A DNA stretch of 64,000 nt from Lachnospiraceae bacterium (GTDB lineage Bacteria > Bacillota > Clostridia > Lachnospirales > Lachnospiraceae): the NCBI GenBank assembly GCA_910575555.1, contig CAJTFX010000017.1, positions 36,100 to 100,099 of the forward strand, written 5' to 3'. A model generated the notes under the pieces. It was not told the origin of the DNA. It did no database searches and saw only the letters and a program-made list of their open reading frames with translations. A program made the position numbers and the translations under genes. Of the stretch, positions 32,795 through 42,324 are shown one piece after another; positions within the stretch are counted from its first letter, which is position 1; the number at the start of each line of letters is the position of its first letter.

Positions 32795-32829
32795 AAAAGT
32801 CTGGGAAGAAAAAGTCATTGTATCAAATT

Positions 32830-33090
32830 TTAATCCTCATAATGTCCTTTACAGGAAACAATCTCCATCACATCCCCGCTAACCCGATATACTAACCTGT
32901 TTACCCCGTCAATCCTCCAACTCCAGAATCCGTTCAGGTCACCTCTCAACGGCTCTGGTTTCCCAATGCCGTCAAAACTTCCTCTTTCAATATCTTTCAG
33001 AAGCATATTAATACGCTTTAATGTTTTTTTGTCCTGCGTCTGCCAGTACATATAATCTTCCCATGCTTCATCAAACCAAATCTTTTTCAT
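32830..33090 (-). CDS. yoeB: YoeB/Txe-family mRNA interferase toxin
   Basis: An 86-aa toxin of the RelE superfamily: starts KKIWFDEAWEDYMYWQTQDK, has the GIGKPEPLRGDLNGFWSWRI region, NRLVYRV and a terminal CKGHYED with the catalytic His. Such toxins cleave mRNA on ribosomes. The start overlaps the antitoxin stop by four bases (ATGA), typical of type II pairs. It converges with the histidine kinase gene and is unrelated to it. Confidence 0.9.
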   Translation of the reverse strand: MKKIWFDEAWEDYMYWQTQDKKTLKRINMLLKDIERGSFDGIGKPEPLRGDLNGFWSWRIDGVNRLVYRVSGDVMEIVSCKGHYED

Positions 33091-33347
33091 TCACTGACCT
33101 CAATCATGTCATGCTCTACGCCTTTTCCTTCATTGAGCGCTTCCATTCCCCTGCGCAGATGCGCCATGTTGCTTTCAGAGTAAAACGGGTCAACAGATAC
33201 TTCAAAAGGAATCCTTTTTTCCCTTGTCATTTTCTTTGCAAATATAGTAATTGCCGTTGTCATATTCATTCCAAGTTCCTGACAAATCTGCTCCATATTT
33301 TTTTTGAGTTCTTCATCCATTCGGATATTCACCAATGTCTGCGCCAT
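33087..33347 (-). CDS. RelB/DinJ-family antitoxin
   Basis: An 86-aa antitoxin. The N-terminal ribbon-helix-helix (TLVNIRMDEELKKNMEQICQ, then ELGMNMTTAITIFAKKM) binds DNA; the C-terminal half (RRGMEALNEGKGVEHDMIEV) should wrap the toxin. DinJ-type partners are usually YafQ and YoeB usually pairs with YefM, so this is a mixed pair, which is frequent in Firmicutes. A promoter is seen just upstream. Confidence 0.9.
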   Translation of the reverse strand: MAQTLVNIRMDEELKKNMEQICQELGMNMTTAITIFAKKMTREKRIPFEVSVDPFYSESNMAHLRRGMEALNEGKGVEHDMIEVSE

Positions 33348-33404
33348 AACAACTCTCCTTTTCCATTTTATTTATATCTTACATCAAAGTAAAGACAATA
33401 TCAA
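33348..33404 (-). promoter_or_regulatory. Promoter of the toxin-antitoxin operon
   Basis: On the minus strand TTGATA (33399-33404) and TAAGAT (33376-33381) are separated by 17 bases. The AT-rich flank has repeated ATATTGTATTGATATTG, a possible autoregulatory site. GGAGAGTTG lies before the antitoxin ATG. Confidence 0.5.
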
Positions 33405-33655
33405 TACAATATCTTTATAATACGTCAAGAATAACAGATACATTCTTGAGTTTACTATGATTCCACTCTCACAAAAAAACAACAAATGAAAAAGCTGCCG
33501 GAAAATGACAGATTCTCTACAATACAGGGCTGTCATTTCTTCCGTATCGCAGCCATATATCGTGTACAAATCCCATTTTCCGGCAACTCTGTTTCATGCC
33601 AAAACTGCCCGAAAAAGACTTCTGGAACATTCTGTTTTTCTCAGCTCTTATATCT
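33405..33655 (-). terminator. Nested alternative hairpins downstream of the SNF2 helicase gene
   Basis: No gene is seen in this stretch. GCTGCCGGAAAATG (33494-33507) and CATTTTCCGGCAAC (33574-33587) are long inverted arms; on the minus strand the stem is followed by TTTTTC, so it can terminate the helicase transcript. A smaller hairpin, AAATGACAG (33503-33511) with CTGTCATTT (33530-33538), shares bases with the large stem, so the two compete. Confidence 0.6.
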
Positions 33656-36649
33656 CTATCCCAACAGCTTCAGCATCTCTTCTTTTGTAAATTTCACCCC
33701 TTCGAACCCTTCGTGCCCCAACAGCTGCTCCGCCAGTTCACTCTTCTTCTCCTGCAGTCTCAGGATTTTTTCTTCAATGGTACTTTTGGCAATCAGCTTG
33801 TACACGGTCACAGGATTTTTCTGCCCAATCCTGTGAGCCCGGTCAGTGGCCTGGTTCTGCACTGCTACGTTCCACCATGGATCATAGTGGATAACAATAT
33901 CCGCAGCAGTCAGGTTCAGTCCGGTGCCCCCTGCTTTCAGGGAAATGCAAAACACCGAAGCTTCTCCCCGCTGAAAGGAATCCACCAGTTCCGCCCGCCG
34001 CTCTTTGGGCGTTGCCCCTGTCAGCGTCAGAAAAGGAATGCCTTCTTTCTGCATCCTCTCCTGCAGGATGGCCAGCATGGAGGTAAACTGGGAAAACAAA
34101 AGAATTCTGTGTCCGCCGTCTATGGCATTTTTTATCAGATCCATGCACATCAGCAATTTTGCCGACTCTCCCTGATAATTCTGATACACCATAGACGGGT
34201 CGCAGCAAAGCTGCCGCAGTCTCGTCAGCTCCGCTAACATCTGTATTTTCCCGGATGCAAATTCTTCTTCTGTCTGCCCGTCCAACATCAGTTTTATACG
34301 CTGAACGTGAGCAGTATAAAGTTTCTCCTGCTCCTCTTCCATCCTTGCAAATACTGCTTCTTCCAGTTTCGCAGGCAAATCTTTCAGCACATCTTTTTTT
34401 AAACGGCGCAGGATAAAGGGACGGATCATTTTCCGTAGGTGCCCTCTTTTTTCATCGTCCTGTTCTGTCACCGCGGGAATCTCTATTTCATCCCGAAAAC
34501 GGCTGTAAGTGTATAAAAATCCCGGCATCAGATAATCAAAAATACTCCACAGCTCACTAAGCCTGTTTTCAATGGGTGTTCCGGTCAGGGCCGCCTTAAA
34601 CCCTGCCCGGATATTTTTTACCGCTTTGGCCGCCCTGGTATTGTGGTTCTTAATATACTGTGCCTCGTCAATAATTTCATGGGCAAAGCTGTATTCCTCG
34701 TAAAATTCCTCGTCTCTGCGCAGCAAATCGTAAGAGGTAATCAGAATATCCAGCTTTCCTGCAGAATCTATGATTTCTTTCCGTTCGGGGGCTGTCCCTG
34801 TCACAGTCACTGCATGCATTCCGGGCGCGAATTTTCCGATTTCGCTTTTCCAGTTATACACCAGAGAGGCCGGACAGACAATCAGCGCAAATTTTTCCGA
34901 TTCCTGACTGTTCTTTCTGCACTCCTGCTCTGACAGTAAAAATGCAATCACCTGCAGGGTTTTTCCAAGCCCCATATCATCTGCCAGAATCCCGCCGAAT
35001 CCATTGACATGTAAGGTTTTCAGCCACAGAAATCCCTGTTTCTGGTACTCGCGCAGTACCTTTTCCAAAGATTTCGGCACTTCAAAATCATTATCCTCCA
35101 CCGTTTTCATGTTCCGAACCAGCGCCCGGAACGTTCTGTCCTTGGCTGCATGAAAACGGTTCTGGTCTTTTAATTCTCCATCCAGGTATAAGGCCCGGTA
35201 CTTGGGAAGGGTGATGCTGCCCTGGCTCCACTGACTGGCAGGAACCATAATCCCTTCCTGAATTCTGGAGAGTACAGCTAACCCGTCCTCTTCCATACTC
35301 AGGAAATCCCCGCTTTTCAGCCGGAAAAACTTTCGTTTCCGCTGATAGGAGGAAAGGATCTCGATCAATTCCGAAAGAGGCATATCCTCACTTTCCAAGG
35401 TCAGTTCCAACAATTCTCCTTTTAATGACACCCCCACCGAAACAGAGGGCGAAGGGTTCACATGAATGGACTTCAAAGCATCGCTGACAAAAACGGTTCC
35501 AATCCTGGCCAGTTCTTCCATCCCTTCGGTCAGCAATGCATATAATTTCTCATCATCCCCAAAAAGAACCATTTGCTTTCTCTGGAAATCCATATTCTGA
35601 AACCAAATGCGGACCCGTTCCCGCTGCTTTAATTCCGCCAGCTCATCCCGGTTCTCAATTATACGGGGTTTGTCGAAAATATTGTATTTTTGTTCTTCAT
35701 AACGCACATAGATTTCACAGGTTACCGTCTGCTTATCCGGCGCGTCCAGGTAGAACTCATACTCCGGCTCCGGCGGCAGATATTTTTTCTCCTGAAATTC
35801 ATACCGCCTAATCCGGTAATGCCGTTCCAGCACCGGCAGTAGATCCCGGCAGAATCCAGGCAGTTCCCCCTGAGCCACAAAGCATTCACGGCATTTATAT
35901 TCGCTCATGTACTCCCAAAAAGGGCGGATTTCCCGAACCTGTTCCATAGACATCCGGTAAATCACAGACTCTTTCCACAGATATCCATACTGATTGCCGA
36001 ACATACAGAACATTTCTTCCTGTTCCAAGACTGCTCCGTCCTCCTGTCCCCGGACAGTCAGAACCGGCTGATACCATTCATCAGAAACATGGCAGCTCTG
36101 CCAGGAGCTATAATTTGTTTCTACCTGAAATTCCTCTGTTCCCACAGCCTGAAAAAACTCATCCATATTCCCGCTGTGGATTTGGACATACCGGTTCTCC
36201 TGCCCATAGTAGTTTATGGCATGCCTGTTTCTATTGCGGTTTGCCGCTGTCATGACAAGAAACTCTGCCAGCGTCCTGCCTCTTTTGGTAAATACCTCCG
36301 GAATATGGTAAAATTCCAACGCCTTTCCGTAAGAAACCAGGTCGCCGCGCCGCATGGCATTGGCAAAGGTCATGATATTTTTCAGCACATATTTCCGCTT
36401 GCCTCCGATTTTAAATTCCACCCGGGGCTGTCCGTAGCTGACAGACATCAGAGGAACAATATCTATGGTTCCCATTAATTCCGCCTGATGGAAAGCCAGA
36501 TGTTCTTTCTCTTTGTACTGGCGGAGCAGGCGGGACAATCCGTAGCTGCTGCTGCGTCCCGGCGCAATGCCTTTACTGGCAGAAGAGCCGGTGGACAGAA
36601 TTTTTCCCTTTCGCTTTTGTGTCTCTTCTTCTGGTCTTTTTCTATCCAT
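33656..36649 (-). CDS. SNF2-family DEAD/H helicase-like ATPase
   Basis: A 997-aa protein. The N-terminal half (to about residue 540) is of the SNF2-associated type seen in bacterial homologues. The ATPase then has motif I LADDMGLGKTLQVIAFLL, motif II DEAQYIKNHNTRAAKAVK (DEAQ), motif III ALTGTPIENRLSELWSIFDY, motif V LKAGGTGLNLTAADIVIHYD and motif VI QATDRAHRIGQKNPV. Such proteins move along duplex DNA and remodel DNA-protein complexes. No restriction or methylase gene is adjacent, so a link to phage defence is not supported. The start region is Lys/Arg-rich and Ser-rich. Confidence 0.92.
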   Translation of the reverse strand: MDRKRPEEETQKRKGKILSTGSSASKGIAPGRSSSYGLSRLLRQYKEKEHLAFHQAELMGTIDIVPLMSVSYGQPRVEFKIGGKRKYVLKNIMTFANAMRRGDLVSYGKALEFYHIPEVFTKRGRTLAEFLVMTAANRNRNRHAINYYGQENRYVQIHSGNMDEFFQAVGTEEFQVETNYSSWQSCHVSDEWYQPVLTVRGQEDGAVLEQEEMFCMFGNQYGYLWKESVIYRMSMEQVREIRPFWEYMSEYKCRECFVAQGELPGFCRDLLPVLERHYRIRRYEFQEKKYLPPEPEYEFYLDAPDKQTVTCEIYVRYEEQKYNIFDKPRIIENRDELAELKQRERVRIWFQNMDFQRKQMVLFGDDEKLYALLTEGMEELARIGTVFVSDALKSIHVNPSPSVSVGVSLKGELLELTLESEDMPLSELIEILSSYQRKRKFFRLKSGDFLSMEEDGLAVLSRIQEGIMVPASQWSQGSITLPKYRALYLDGELKDQNRFHAAKDRTFRALVRNMKTVEDNDFEVPKSLEKVLREYQKQGFLWLKTLHVNGFGGILADDMGLGKTLQVIAFLLSEQECRKNSQESEKFALIVCPASLVYNWKSEIGKFAPGMHAVTVTGTAPERKEIIDSAGKLDILITSYDLLRRDEEFYEEYSFAHEIIDEAQYIKNHNTRAAKAVKNIRAGFKAALTGTPIENRLSELWSIFDYLMPGFLYTYSRFRDEIEIPAVTEQDDEKRGHLRKMIRPFILRRLKKDVLKDLPAKLEEAVFARMEEEQEKLYTAHVQRIKLMLDGQTEEEFASGKIQMLAELTRLRQLCCDPSMVYQNYQGESAKLLMCMDLIKNAIDGGHRILLFSQFTSMLAILQERMQKEGIPFLTLTGATPKERRAELVDSFQRGEASVFCISLKAGGTGLNLTAADIVIHYDPWWNVAVQNQATDRAHRIGQKNPVTVYKLIAKSTIEEKILRLQEKKSELAEQLLGHEGFEGVKFTKEEMLKLLG

Positions 36650-36759
36650 TTTTGTCTCCTGCTTTTATGAAGTAATGGGTGAGAGGGGCTTCAGGGGGCG
36701 GTTTTTTTGGGGGAGGAACCATTAGGCGGGCTCTATAGGGGTACTTTAATGCGGGAAAA

Positions 36760-36923
36760 ACCATCAGGGCTCCTCCCAGCTTTCTGCGTAGTGGATGTTG
36801 AACAAACCATCAGGGCTCCTCCCAGCTTTTTACGTAGTGGATGTTGAACAAACCATCAGGGCTCCTCCCAGCTTTCTGCGTAATGGATGTTGAACAAACC
36901 ATCAGGGCTCCTCCCAGCTTTCT
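36760..36923. repeat. 46-bp tandem repeat, about 3.5 copies
   Basis: Units begin ACCATCAGGGCTCCTCCCAG at 36760, 36806, 36852 and 36898, exactly 46 bases apart; the last is partial. Copies differ at only a few bases. Read on the minus strand, each has GGGAGGAGCCCTGATGG, that is, a ribosome-site-like GGAGGAG just before ATG. As 46 is not a multiple of three, successive ATGs are in different frames. The stretch 36650-36759 before it shows nothing else. Confidence 0.9.
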
Positions 36924-36949
36924 ATTCTTTGAAAGCTCTTATGGGTTGG

Positions 36950-37049
36950 GCTGGGTCCCTCCTCATGGTAAAAGCTGGGTCCCTCCTCATGGTAAAAGCT
37001 GGGTCCCTCCTCATGGTCAACCTCCTCATGGTCAGCCTCCTCATGATTA
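36950..37049. repeat. 24-bp and 15-bp tandem repeats after glgD
   Basis: GCTGGGTCCCTCCTCATGGT-AAAA repeats at 36950-36973 and 36974-36997, then partly at 36998. It passes into 15-base units CCTCCTCATGGTCA(A/G) at 37006, 37021 and 37036. On the minus strand the units read ACCATGAGGAGG, so every unit has ATG followed by AGGAGG, in one open frame of about 40 codons rich in MRRDPAFT. This lies directly after the glgD stop codon. Confidence 0.85.
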
Positions 37050-37050
37050 A

Positions 37051-38196
37051 TTAAACTACCTCTTTCTTTCTTACAAAGAAGGGTTTGGTGTCGGCGCCTT
37101 TGATTTCTTTGCCTTCTGAAATCTTTACTTTTTTATCGGTAACCACATATTCTGCGTTTACGCCGGCTTCGATTTCGGTGTCCTGCATCAGAATCGAATT
37201 TTTCACTTTTGCGCCCTTGCCGATTTTTACGCCTCTGAACAGGATGCAGTTTTCGATTTCGCCTTCGATGACGCAGCCGTCAGCTACCATTACGTTCTTT
37301 GCGGAAGAACCGTTGATATAGCGGGTCGGGTTATCGTCACGAATCTTGGTGTAAATGGGATTTTTGCCAAACAGCTGCTCCAGATTCTCATCCTCTAACA
37401 GCTTCATGCTCTCGTCAAAGTACTCTTTCAGGCTGCCGATGCGGGCTGCATATTCCTGATATTCATAAGCATTTACTTTCAGCTCATTCAGCTGAGGCAT
37501 TAAGATATCACGCTCCAGATACAATCCGCCTGCCTTAAATGCTTCACTTACCAAATCAATCAAATGCTCTCTTTCAAATACATACACATTCATGGAGAAA
37601 TTCTGACAACCCGGCTCCTGAGGATTGATATGTATCCTCTTTACACGATCCCCGTCCAGATCCAGTGTGTAATAATTTCCTTTATTCAGCTCTTCGGCAT
37701 TTATAATGCTCTGGGGAAGCGCTTCTTTGGTGTAAGCAATGGTAGCGTCAGCGCCGCTTTCAATATGCGCGTCCAACAATGCCTTAAAGTCAAAATTAAA
37801 CGCAATGTTAGCATCTGACAATACCACATATTTCTCTTTCTGTGATTTCAAAAATCCCAGGATACTGCCAAGCATTCCGACACGGCCTGTATAAATTTCC
37901 ATGTTCTTCTGTGCGTAGGGCGGGAAAATATTTAATCCGCCGTTCTTACGGGACAGGTCCCATTCACGGCCGGAGCCCAAATGATCCAATAATGAAAAAT
38001 AATTTTCACGAACCAAAACAGTAATATTGTCAATTCCGCAGTTCACCATACTGGAAAGCACAAAGTCGATCATACGGTAACGGCCTGCAAAGGGAATGGA
38101 AGCCATCAGCCGCTCGCTGGTCAGTTCAGGTACAAGTTCATCATAAGCATTGGGGAAAATAATGCCCAGTGCATTGGTGTTACTGGTATTCATCAT
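37051..38196 (-). CDS. glgD: Glucose-1-phosphate adenylyltransferase, GlgD subunit
   Basis: A 381-aa protein of the ADP-glucose pyrophosphorylase family in the GlgD branch: it has [20 protein letters not shown] but a degenerate N-terminal loop ([18 protein letters not shown]) compared with the GGxGxRL of GlgC. A C-terminal left-handed helix follows ([20 protein letters not shown]). GlgD is a non- or low-catalytic partner that modulates GlgC in Firmicutes. ATG at 38196 overlaps the glgC stop (ATGA). Tandem repeats begin at the base after its stop codon. Confidence 0.92.
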   Translation of the reverse strand: MMNTSNTNALGIIFPNAYDELVPELTSERLMASIPFAGRYRMIDFVLSSMVNCGIDNITVLVRENYFSLLDHLGSGREWDLSRKNGGLNIFPPYAQKNMEIYTGRVGMLGSILGFLKSQKEKYVVLSDANIAFNFDFKALLDAHIESGADATIAYTKEALPQSIINAEELNKGNYYTLDLDGDRVKRIHINPQEPGCQNFSMNVYVFEREHLIDLVSEAFKAGGLYLERDILMPQLNELKVNAYEYQEYAARIGSLKEYFDESMKLLEDENLEQLFGKNPIYTKIRDDNPTRYINGSSAKNVMVADGCVIEGEIENCILFRGVKIGKGAKVKNSILMQDTEIEAGVNAEYVVTDKKVKISEGKEIKGADTKPFFVRKKEVV

Positions 38197-39398
38197 CGTT
38201 TATCACCATCCTTTACATTATCACTCACCATGGCATCCGGCCCGATTACCGCTTCATCGCCCACATAAACGCCAGGCCCTATCGTTGCCACGCCTGCTGC
38301 ATCGCCTTCCGGCATCTGTCCAACTACAGCATTCTGTCCAATAATTACATTTTCAGCTATGATGCAGTGCTTTACTTTCGCACCGGCTTTGATGATAGAA
38401 TTGCCCATAATTACAGCGTCTTCTACCTCTGCCCCTTCTTCTACCTTTACACCCGCAAACAGAATCGAATGCTTGATGGAGCCTGAAATGTTGCAGCCGT
38501 CTGTAATCATGGAATTTTCCACCGATGCCCCTGCGTTGATTTTATGACCGGTCATACCGCTGTTTCGGCTGTAGATCTTCCATTTTTCATCAAACAGGTT
38601 GATTCCGCTGTTTTCCGGATCAAGCACTTCCATATTTGCTTCCCACAGGGAAGAAATGGTTCCTACGTCTTTCCAGTAGCCGCTGAACCGGTAAGCGTAC
38701 ATTTTTCTCTCGTCTTTTAAAAGGTTCGGAATGATATTGTTTCCAAAGTCATTCTCAGATTCCGGATCTGCCTCGTCCTCTTCCAGATATTTTTTCAAAA
38801 TATCCCAGTTAAAAATATAAATACCCATGGATGCCAGATTTGATTTGGGCTCCTTGGGCTTCTCCTGGAATTCTGTAATCTTATCATTTTCATCCGCAAC
38901 CATCAGTCCGAATCTGGACGCCTCTTCCCATGGCACCTCCATAACCGCTACAGAGAATTCTGCGCCTTTTTCCTTATGGAACCGGAGGAAATCGCTGTAA
39001 TCCTGTTTACAAATCTGGTCGCCGGAAAGGATAATCACATACTCCGGATCATACCGTGAAATAAATGAAAGGTTCTGGTAAATTGCATTTGCCGTACCTT
39101 TATACCAGTCAGAACCGGATGCCTGCTGATAAGGAGGAAGCACATGAACCCCGCCGTACAGACGGTCCAAATCCCACGGCTGCCCGTTTCCAATATACTC
39201 ATTTAAAACCAGTGGCTGGTACTGTGTCAGAATACCTACCGTATCAATTCCAGAATTAACGCAATTTGACAGCGGGAAGTCAATTATGCGGTATTTCCCG
39301 CCAAAGGGAACGGCCGGTTTTGCCAGCTTTTGGGTCAGCGCATAAAGACGGGACCCCTGTCCGCCGGCAAGAAGCATAGCTATCATTTCTTTACCCAT
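38193..39398 (-). CDS. glgC: Glucose-1-phosphate adenylyltransferase, catalytic subunit
   Basis: A 401-aa enzyme making ADP-glucose from glucose 1-phosphate and ATP, the first step of glycogen synthesis. Motifs: [57 protein letters not shown], the catalytic Asp in [18 protein letters not shown] and [10 protein letters not shown]. The C-terminal beta helix has hexapeptide repeats ([18 protein letters not shown]). It forms a complex with GlgD. A promoter and a leader hairpin lie upstream. Confidence 0.95.
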   Translation of the reverse strand: MGKEMIAMLLAGGQGSRLYALTQKLAKPAVPFGGKYRIIDFPLSNCVNSGIDTVGILTQYQPLVLNEYIGNGQPWDLDRLYGGVHVLPPYQQASGSDWYKGTANAIYQNLSFISRYDPEYVIILSGDQICKQDYSDFLRFHKEKGAEFSVAVMEVPWEEASRFGLMVADENDKITEFQEKPKEPKSNLASMGIYIFNWDILKKYLEEDEADPESENDFGNNIIPNLLKDERKMYAYRFSGYWKDVGTISSLWEANMEVLDPENSGINLFDEKWKIYSRNSGMTGHKINAGASVENSMITDGCNISGSIKHSILFAGVKVEEGAEVEDAVIMGNSIIKAGAKVKHCIIAENVIIGQNAVVGQMPEGDAAGVATIGPGVYVGDEAVIGPDAMVSDNVKDGDKR

Positions 39399-39799
39399 TT
39401 TCTCTCTCCTTTGCTTTTGATAATTAATTTTGGTTCCGGGGCTGAATTACACTGCTGAAAAAGCTGTCGCCCTCACTGATTACGGCCGCTGCTTTTACTT
39501 TTCAGCAAAGTTAAAATCTCCCAGACCCATTGTTATTATTGTACAGGATTATGACTTTTTTGTAAACAAATTATTGCAATTTTACCATAAAAACCTTTCT
39601 TTTTATGAGATTTGAGCAATTTTGACATTTTTTCCTTGGATTCTTATGTCTAATCCGCAGCTTTCACGAAAAATCTTTCAAATATTCGTTCAGATCTGTT
39701 CCCGTAATCTCTCTTTTCACTACACCTGCAGTCTCAAAAAAGGTTCTTGCAGCCCTCCCATTCCCCGTGTAAAATAAAATCAGCAAAGGAGGTTTCCCC
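39399..39799 (-). promoter_or_regulatory. glgC promoter and leader hairpin
   Basis: No gene is seen in this 400-base gap. On the minus strand TTTACA (39561-39566) and TACAAT (39538-39543) are 17 bases apart, giving a leader of about 130 bases. In it GCTGAAAAAGC (39454-39464) and the GCTTTTACTTTTCAGC arm (39491-39506) can pair. On the minus strand the downstream arm ends with TTTTTCAGC, not a clean T tail, so it may be a leader structure rather than a terminator. Nothing further is seen from 39567 to 39799 except the AraC ribosome site AAAGGAGG. Confidence 0.55.
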
Positions 39800-40708
39800 A
39801 TGGAAAACGCATATGTGTTAGAAATTTCAGATTCCAAATTCAAAGACCTGTTCCTCTGTTTCTGCGGCTATGCCCAATGCGAACCTCTGCACAGCTTCGG
39901 CCCTGCCGCCCGCCCCAACTATCTGATCCATTATATTATGGACGGAAAAGGCATCTACCAAACCGGAAAACACAAGTTTCACTTAGAAGCAGGCGAAGGC
40001 TTTTTAATTGAACCGGATGTGCTCACTTATTACCAGGCAGACCGGGAACAGCCCTGGAGTTATCTCTGGGTGGGGTTTTCCGGCAGACATGCGGGGGAAT
40101 ATTTAGAGGATTTGGGATTAAACAGCAGACAGCCCACCTTCCGCTCCAGTCAGGGAAAAGAACTGAAGCACCTGATTCTGAAAATGATGAAATGCCAGGA
40201 TGATTCCGTTACCAGTCAGTACCGGCTTCAGAGCCTTTTGTACGGCTTTTTTGAAATTCTCTCCCGGGACGTATCTTCACAGGAAGAAATGGAATCCATG
40301 GAAAATTTTTATGTGGATCGGGCCATCAGCTACATCCGCAACAACTATACCGCCGATATCAAGGTCACAGACGTGGCCAACCATTTATGCGTCAACCGCA
40401 GTTATCTCTACAAACTTTTTAAAAATTCCCTTCAGATGTCGCCTCAGGAATTCCTGACCAAGTTCCGCATTTCCCGGGCAAAAGAGCTTTTAAGCATCAC
40501 AAAGCTGTCCATTGAAAATGTTGCATTGTCCTGCGGCTATCAGGACGCCCTTGTTTTTTCCAAGGCATTTAAGAAAAATACCGGCATTGTGCCTACGGTT
40601 TACCGGAAAGAACATCAGAAAATGATACAGAAAAATCTAAAAGAAAATCAGGAATTACTGGAAAAATTAAATACGGATCAGACCTTTCAGAAGCTTCATC
40701 AAAAATAG
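39800..40708 (+). CDS. AraC-family regulator of the alpha-galactoside locus
   Basis: A 302-aa regulator with an N-terminal cupin (PNYLIHYIMDGKGIYQTGKH, KFHLEAGEGFLIEP) and two C-terminal helix-turn-helix units (VTDVANHLCVNRSYLYKLFK and IENVALSCGYQDALVFSKAF), resembling MsmR/RafR-type activators. ATG at 39800 follows AAAGGAGG. It lies upstream of and in the same direction as the symporter and alpha-galactosidase, which it most likely activates in response to melibiose- or raffinose-type sugars. Confidence 0.9.
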   Translation: MENAYVLEISDSKFKDLFLCFCGYAQCEPLHSFGPAARPNYLIHYIMDGKGIYQTGKHKFHLEAGEGFLIEPDVLTYYQADREQPWSYLWVGFSGRHAGEYLEDLGLNSRQPTFRSSQGKELKHLILKMMKCQDDSVTSQYRLQSLLYGFFEILSRDVSSQEEMESMENFYVDRAISYIRNNYTADIKVTDVANHLCVNRSYLYKLFKNSLQMSPQEFLTKFRISRAKELLSITKLSIENVALSCGYQDALVFSKAFKKNTGIVPTVYRKEHQKMIQKNLKENQELLEKLNTDQTFQKLHQK

Positions 40709-40882
40709 CGGTAAGATGTTTAAATAATTACATCAGGAAACATTTTGACTGTTTGCGGCAACAAAATAGGCTACCTGTTTTTTTCTCCTGCAAGTATAAT
40801 ATAGCTAAGTTGAGAGAGAAACATGCGCGCACAAATCTTCTCACTTAATATTTACAACAATAAGAGAATATTGGAGGATATT
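40709..40882 (+). promoter_or_regulatory. Promoter of the symporter/alpha-galactosidase operon
   Basis: TATAAT at 40795-40800 has no recognisable -35 at the right distance (TACCTG at 40772-40777), typical of AraC-activated promoters. TTTTGACTGTTTGCGGCAAC at 40744-40763 is a candidate activator region. Confidence 0.5.
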
Positions 40883-42298
40883 ATGATGAGTAAGGAAACA
40901 ACAAAAGCTGCAAATCCAACTTACAAGCATGTATCAGCAAGAGAAAAATACTGTTTTGGAATCGGGGCAATCGGAAAAGACGCCATTGTTAATCTGGTGG
41001 GAGCATTTCTGATGCTGTATTTTACAGATACCCTGTATCTGGCCCCGGCATTTGTAGGCATTTTATTCTTTGTGGCGCGTATCTGGGACGCTGTGAACGA
41101 CCCGGTCATGGGAATGATTGTAGACAACACCAAATCCCGTTACGGAAAGTTCCGTATCTGGCTGATTGTGGGCACGCTGCTCAACTCGGTGGTATTTATA
41201 CTGCTGTTCCACAGTTTTAATTTGAAGGGAACCACCCTCTATATTTATGTATCTGTCATGTACATAATATATGGCATGACCTACACCATTATGGATGTGC
41301 CTTACTGGTCCTGGCTGCCCAACCTGACCAATGACCCGAGAGAACGTGAAAAAGTATCTGTTATCCCCAGATTCTTTGCCAGCCTTGCAGGATTTTCCGT
41401 GGCAACCTTCGGCCTTTATGTCATCCACAGCCTGAACCGGATGGCAGGAGAAGAAAACCTTTACGCAGAGCACGGATACACCGTATTTGCCATTATTATT
41501 GCAGTGATCTTCATTGTTACCATCGGAATCACGGTCTGCAACGTAAAAGAAGAATCCACCCTTGGAAGCAAAACAACCAAAACCAACTTAAAACAGGCAT
41601 TTACGATTATCTTCCAGAATGACCAGTTAATTGCATTTATCGGCCTGCTTCTTACTTTCAACTTATCCACGCAGATTGCCAAAAGCTTTGCCGTGTATTA
41701 CTTTAAAAATGTGTGCGGCAACGAATACCTGTATTCCATTTTCGGATTTGCAATCATTGCTGAAATGCTGGGCCTTGTGGCATTCCCGAAAATCGCTGAA
41801 AAAATCAGCCGTGAAAAAGTATATTTTGCCGCTTGTTTCCTGCCGATTCTGGGCTTTGCCCTGCTTGGAGCATTCGGCTTTATCGCACCGAAAAGTTCTG
41901 TATTCGTAATTATAAGCTGCGCATTTATCTTCTTCGGTTCCGGCCTTTCTTTAGGCGTAACCACCTGCTGCATGGCCGATGTCATCGACTACGGCGAAGT
42001 CAAATTCGGCGTCAGAAATGAAAGCGTTACCTGTTCCGCACAGACGTTTCTTATGAAAGCTGCCATGGCCGCTGCCGGCGGACTTTCCGGCGTAGGGCTT
42101 CAGATTGTAGGATACAATGCCAAACTGGAAACCCAGTCCGCAGGCACAGTTTTCGGCATCCGGATTATGATGATTGTGATTCCGATTATCCTTGCGGCAG
42201 TCAGCTACATGATTTACAAACGTTTCTATATCTTAAAGGGACAGAAAATGGAAGAAGTAACTGCGAAATTAAATGAGATACACAGCCAAAATGCCTGA
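40883..42298 (+). CDS. GPH-family sugar:cation symporter (melibiose/raffinose-type)
   Basis: A 471-aa transporter with about 12 helices and the family motif IWDAVNDPVMGMIVDNTKSR, followed by YGKFRIWLI. ATG at 40883 has TTGGAGGA upstream; the frame extends 20 codons further without a site. It precedes the GH36 alpha-galactosidase by 26 bases, so it likely imports alpha-galactosides. The symporter at 8077-9453 is a paralogue. Confidence 0.9.
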   Translation: MMSKETTKAANPTYKHVSAREKYCFGIGAIGKDAIVNLVGAFLMLYFTDTLYLAPAFVGILFFVARIWDAVNDPVMGMIVDNTKSRYGKFRIWLIVGTLLNSVVFILLFHSFNLKGTTLYIYVSVMYIIYGMTYTIMDVPYWSWLPNLTNDPREREKVSVIPRFFASLAGFSVATFGLYVIHSLNRMAGEENLYAEHGYTVFAIIIAVIFIVTIGITVCNVKEESTLGSKTTKTNLKQAFTIIFQNDQLIAFIGLLLTFNLSTQIAKSFAVYYFKNVCGNEYLYSIFGFAIIAEMLGLVAFPKIAEKISREKVYFAACFLPILGFALLGAFGFIAPKSSVFVIISCAFIFFGSGLSLGVTTCCMADVIDYGEVKFGVRNESVTCSAQTFLMKAAMAAAGGLSGVGLQIVGYNAKLETQSAGTVFGIRIMMIVIPIILAAVSYMIYKRFYILKGQKMEEVTAKLNEIHSQNA

Positions 42299-42324
42299 AG
42301 CTTAAGGCAAAAAGGAGGTCACTC

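Noticed and set aside
33656..36649. SNF2 protein as a phage-defence gene with the toxin-antitoxin pair
   Set aside because: No methylase, nuclease or other defence gene is adjacent, and the TA pair has its own promoter; the link is not supported.
36760..37049. CRISPR array
   Set aside because: Units are directly adjacent tandem repeats without unique spacers.
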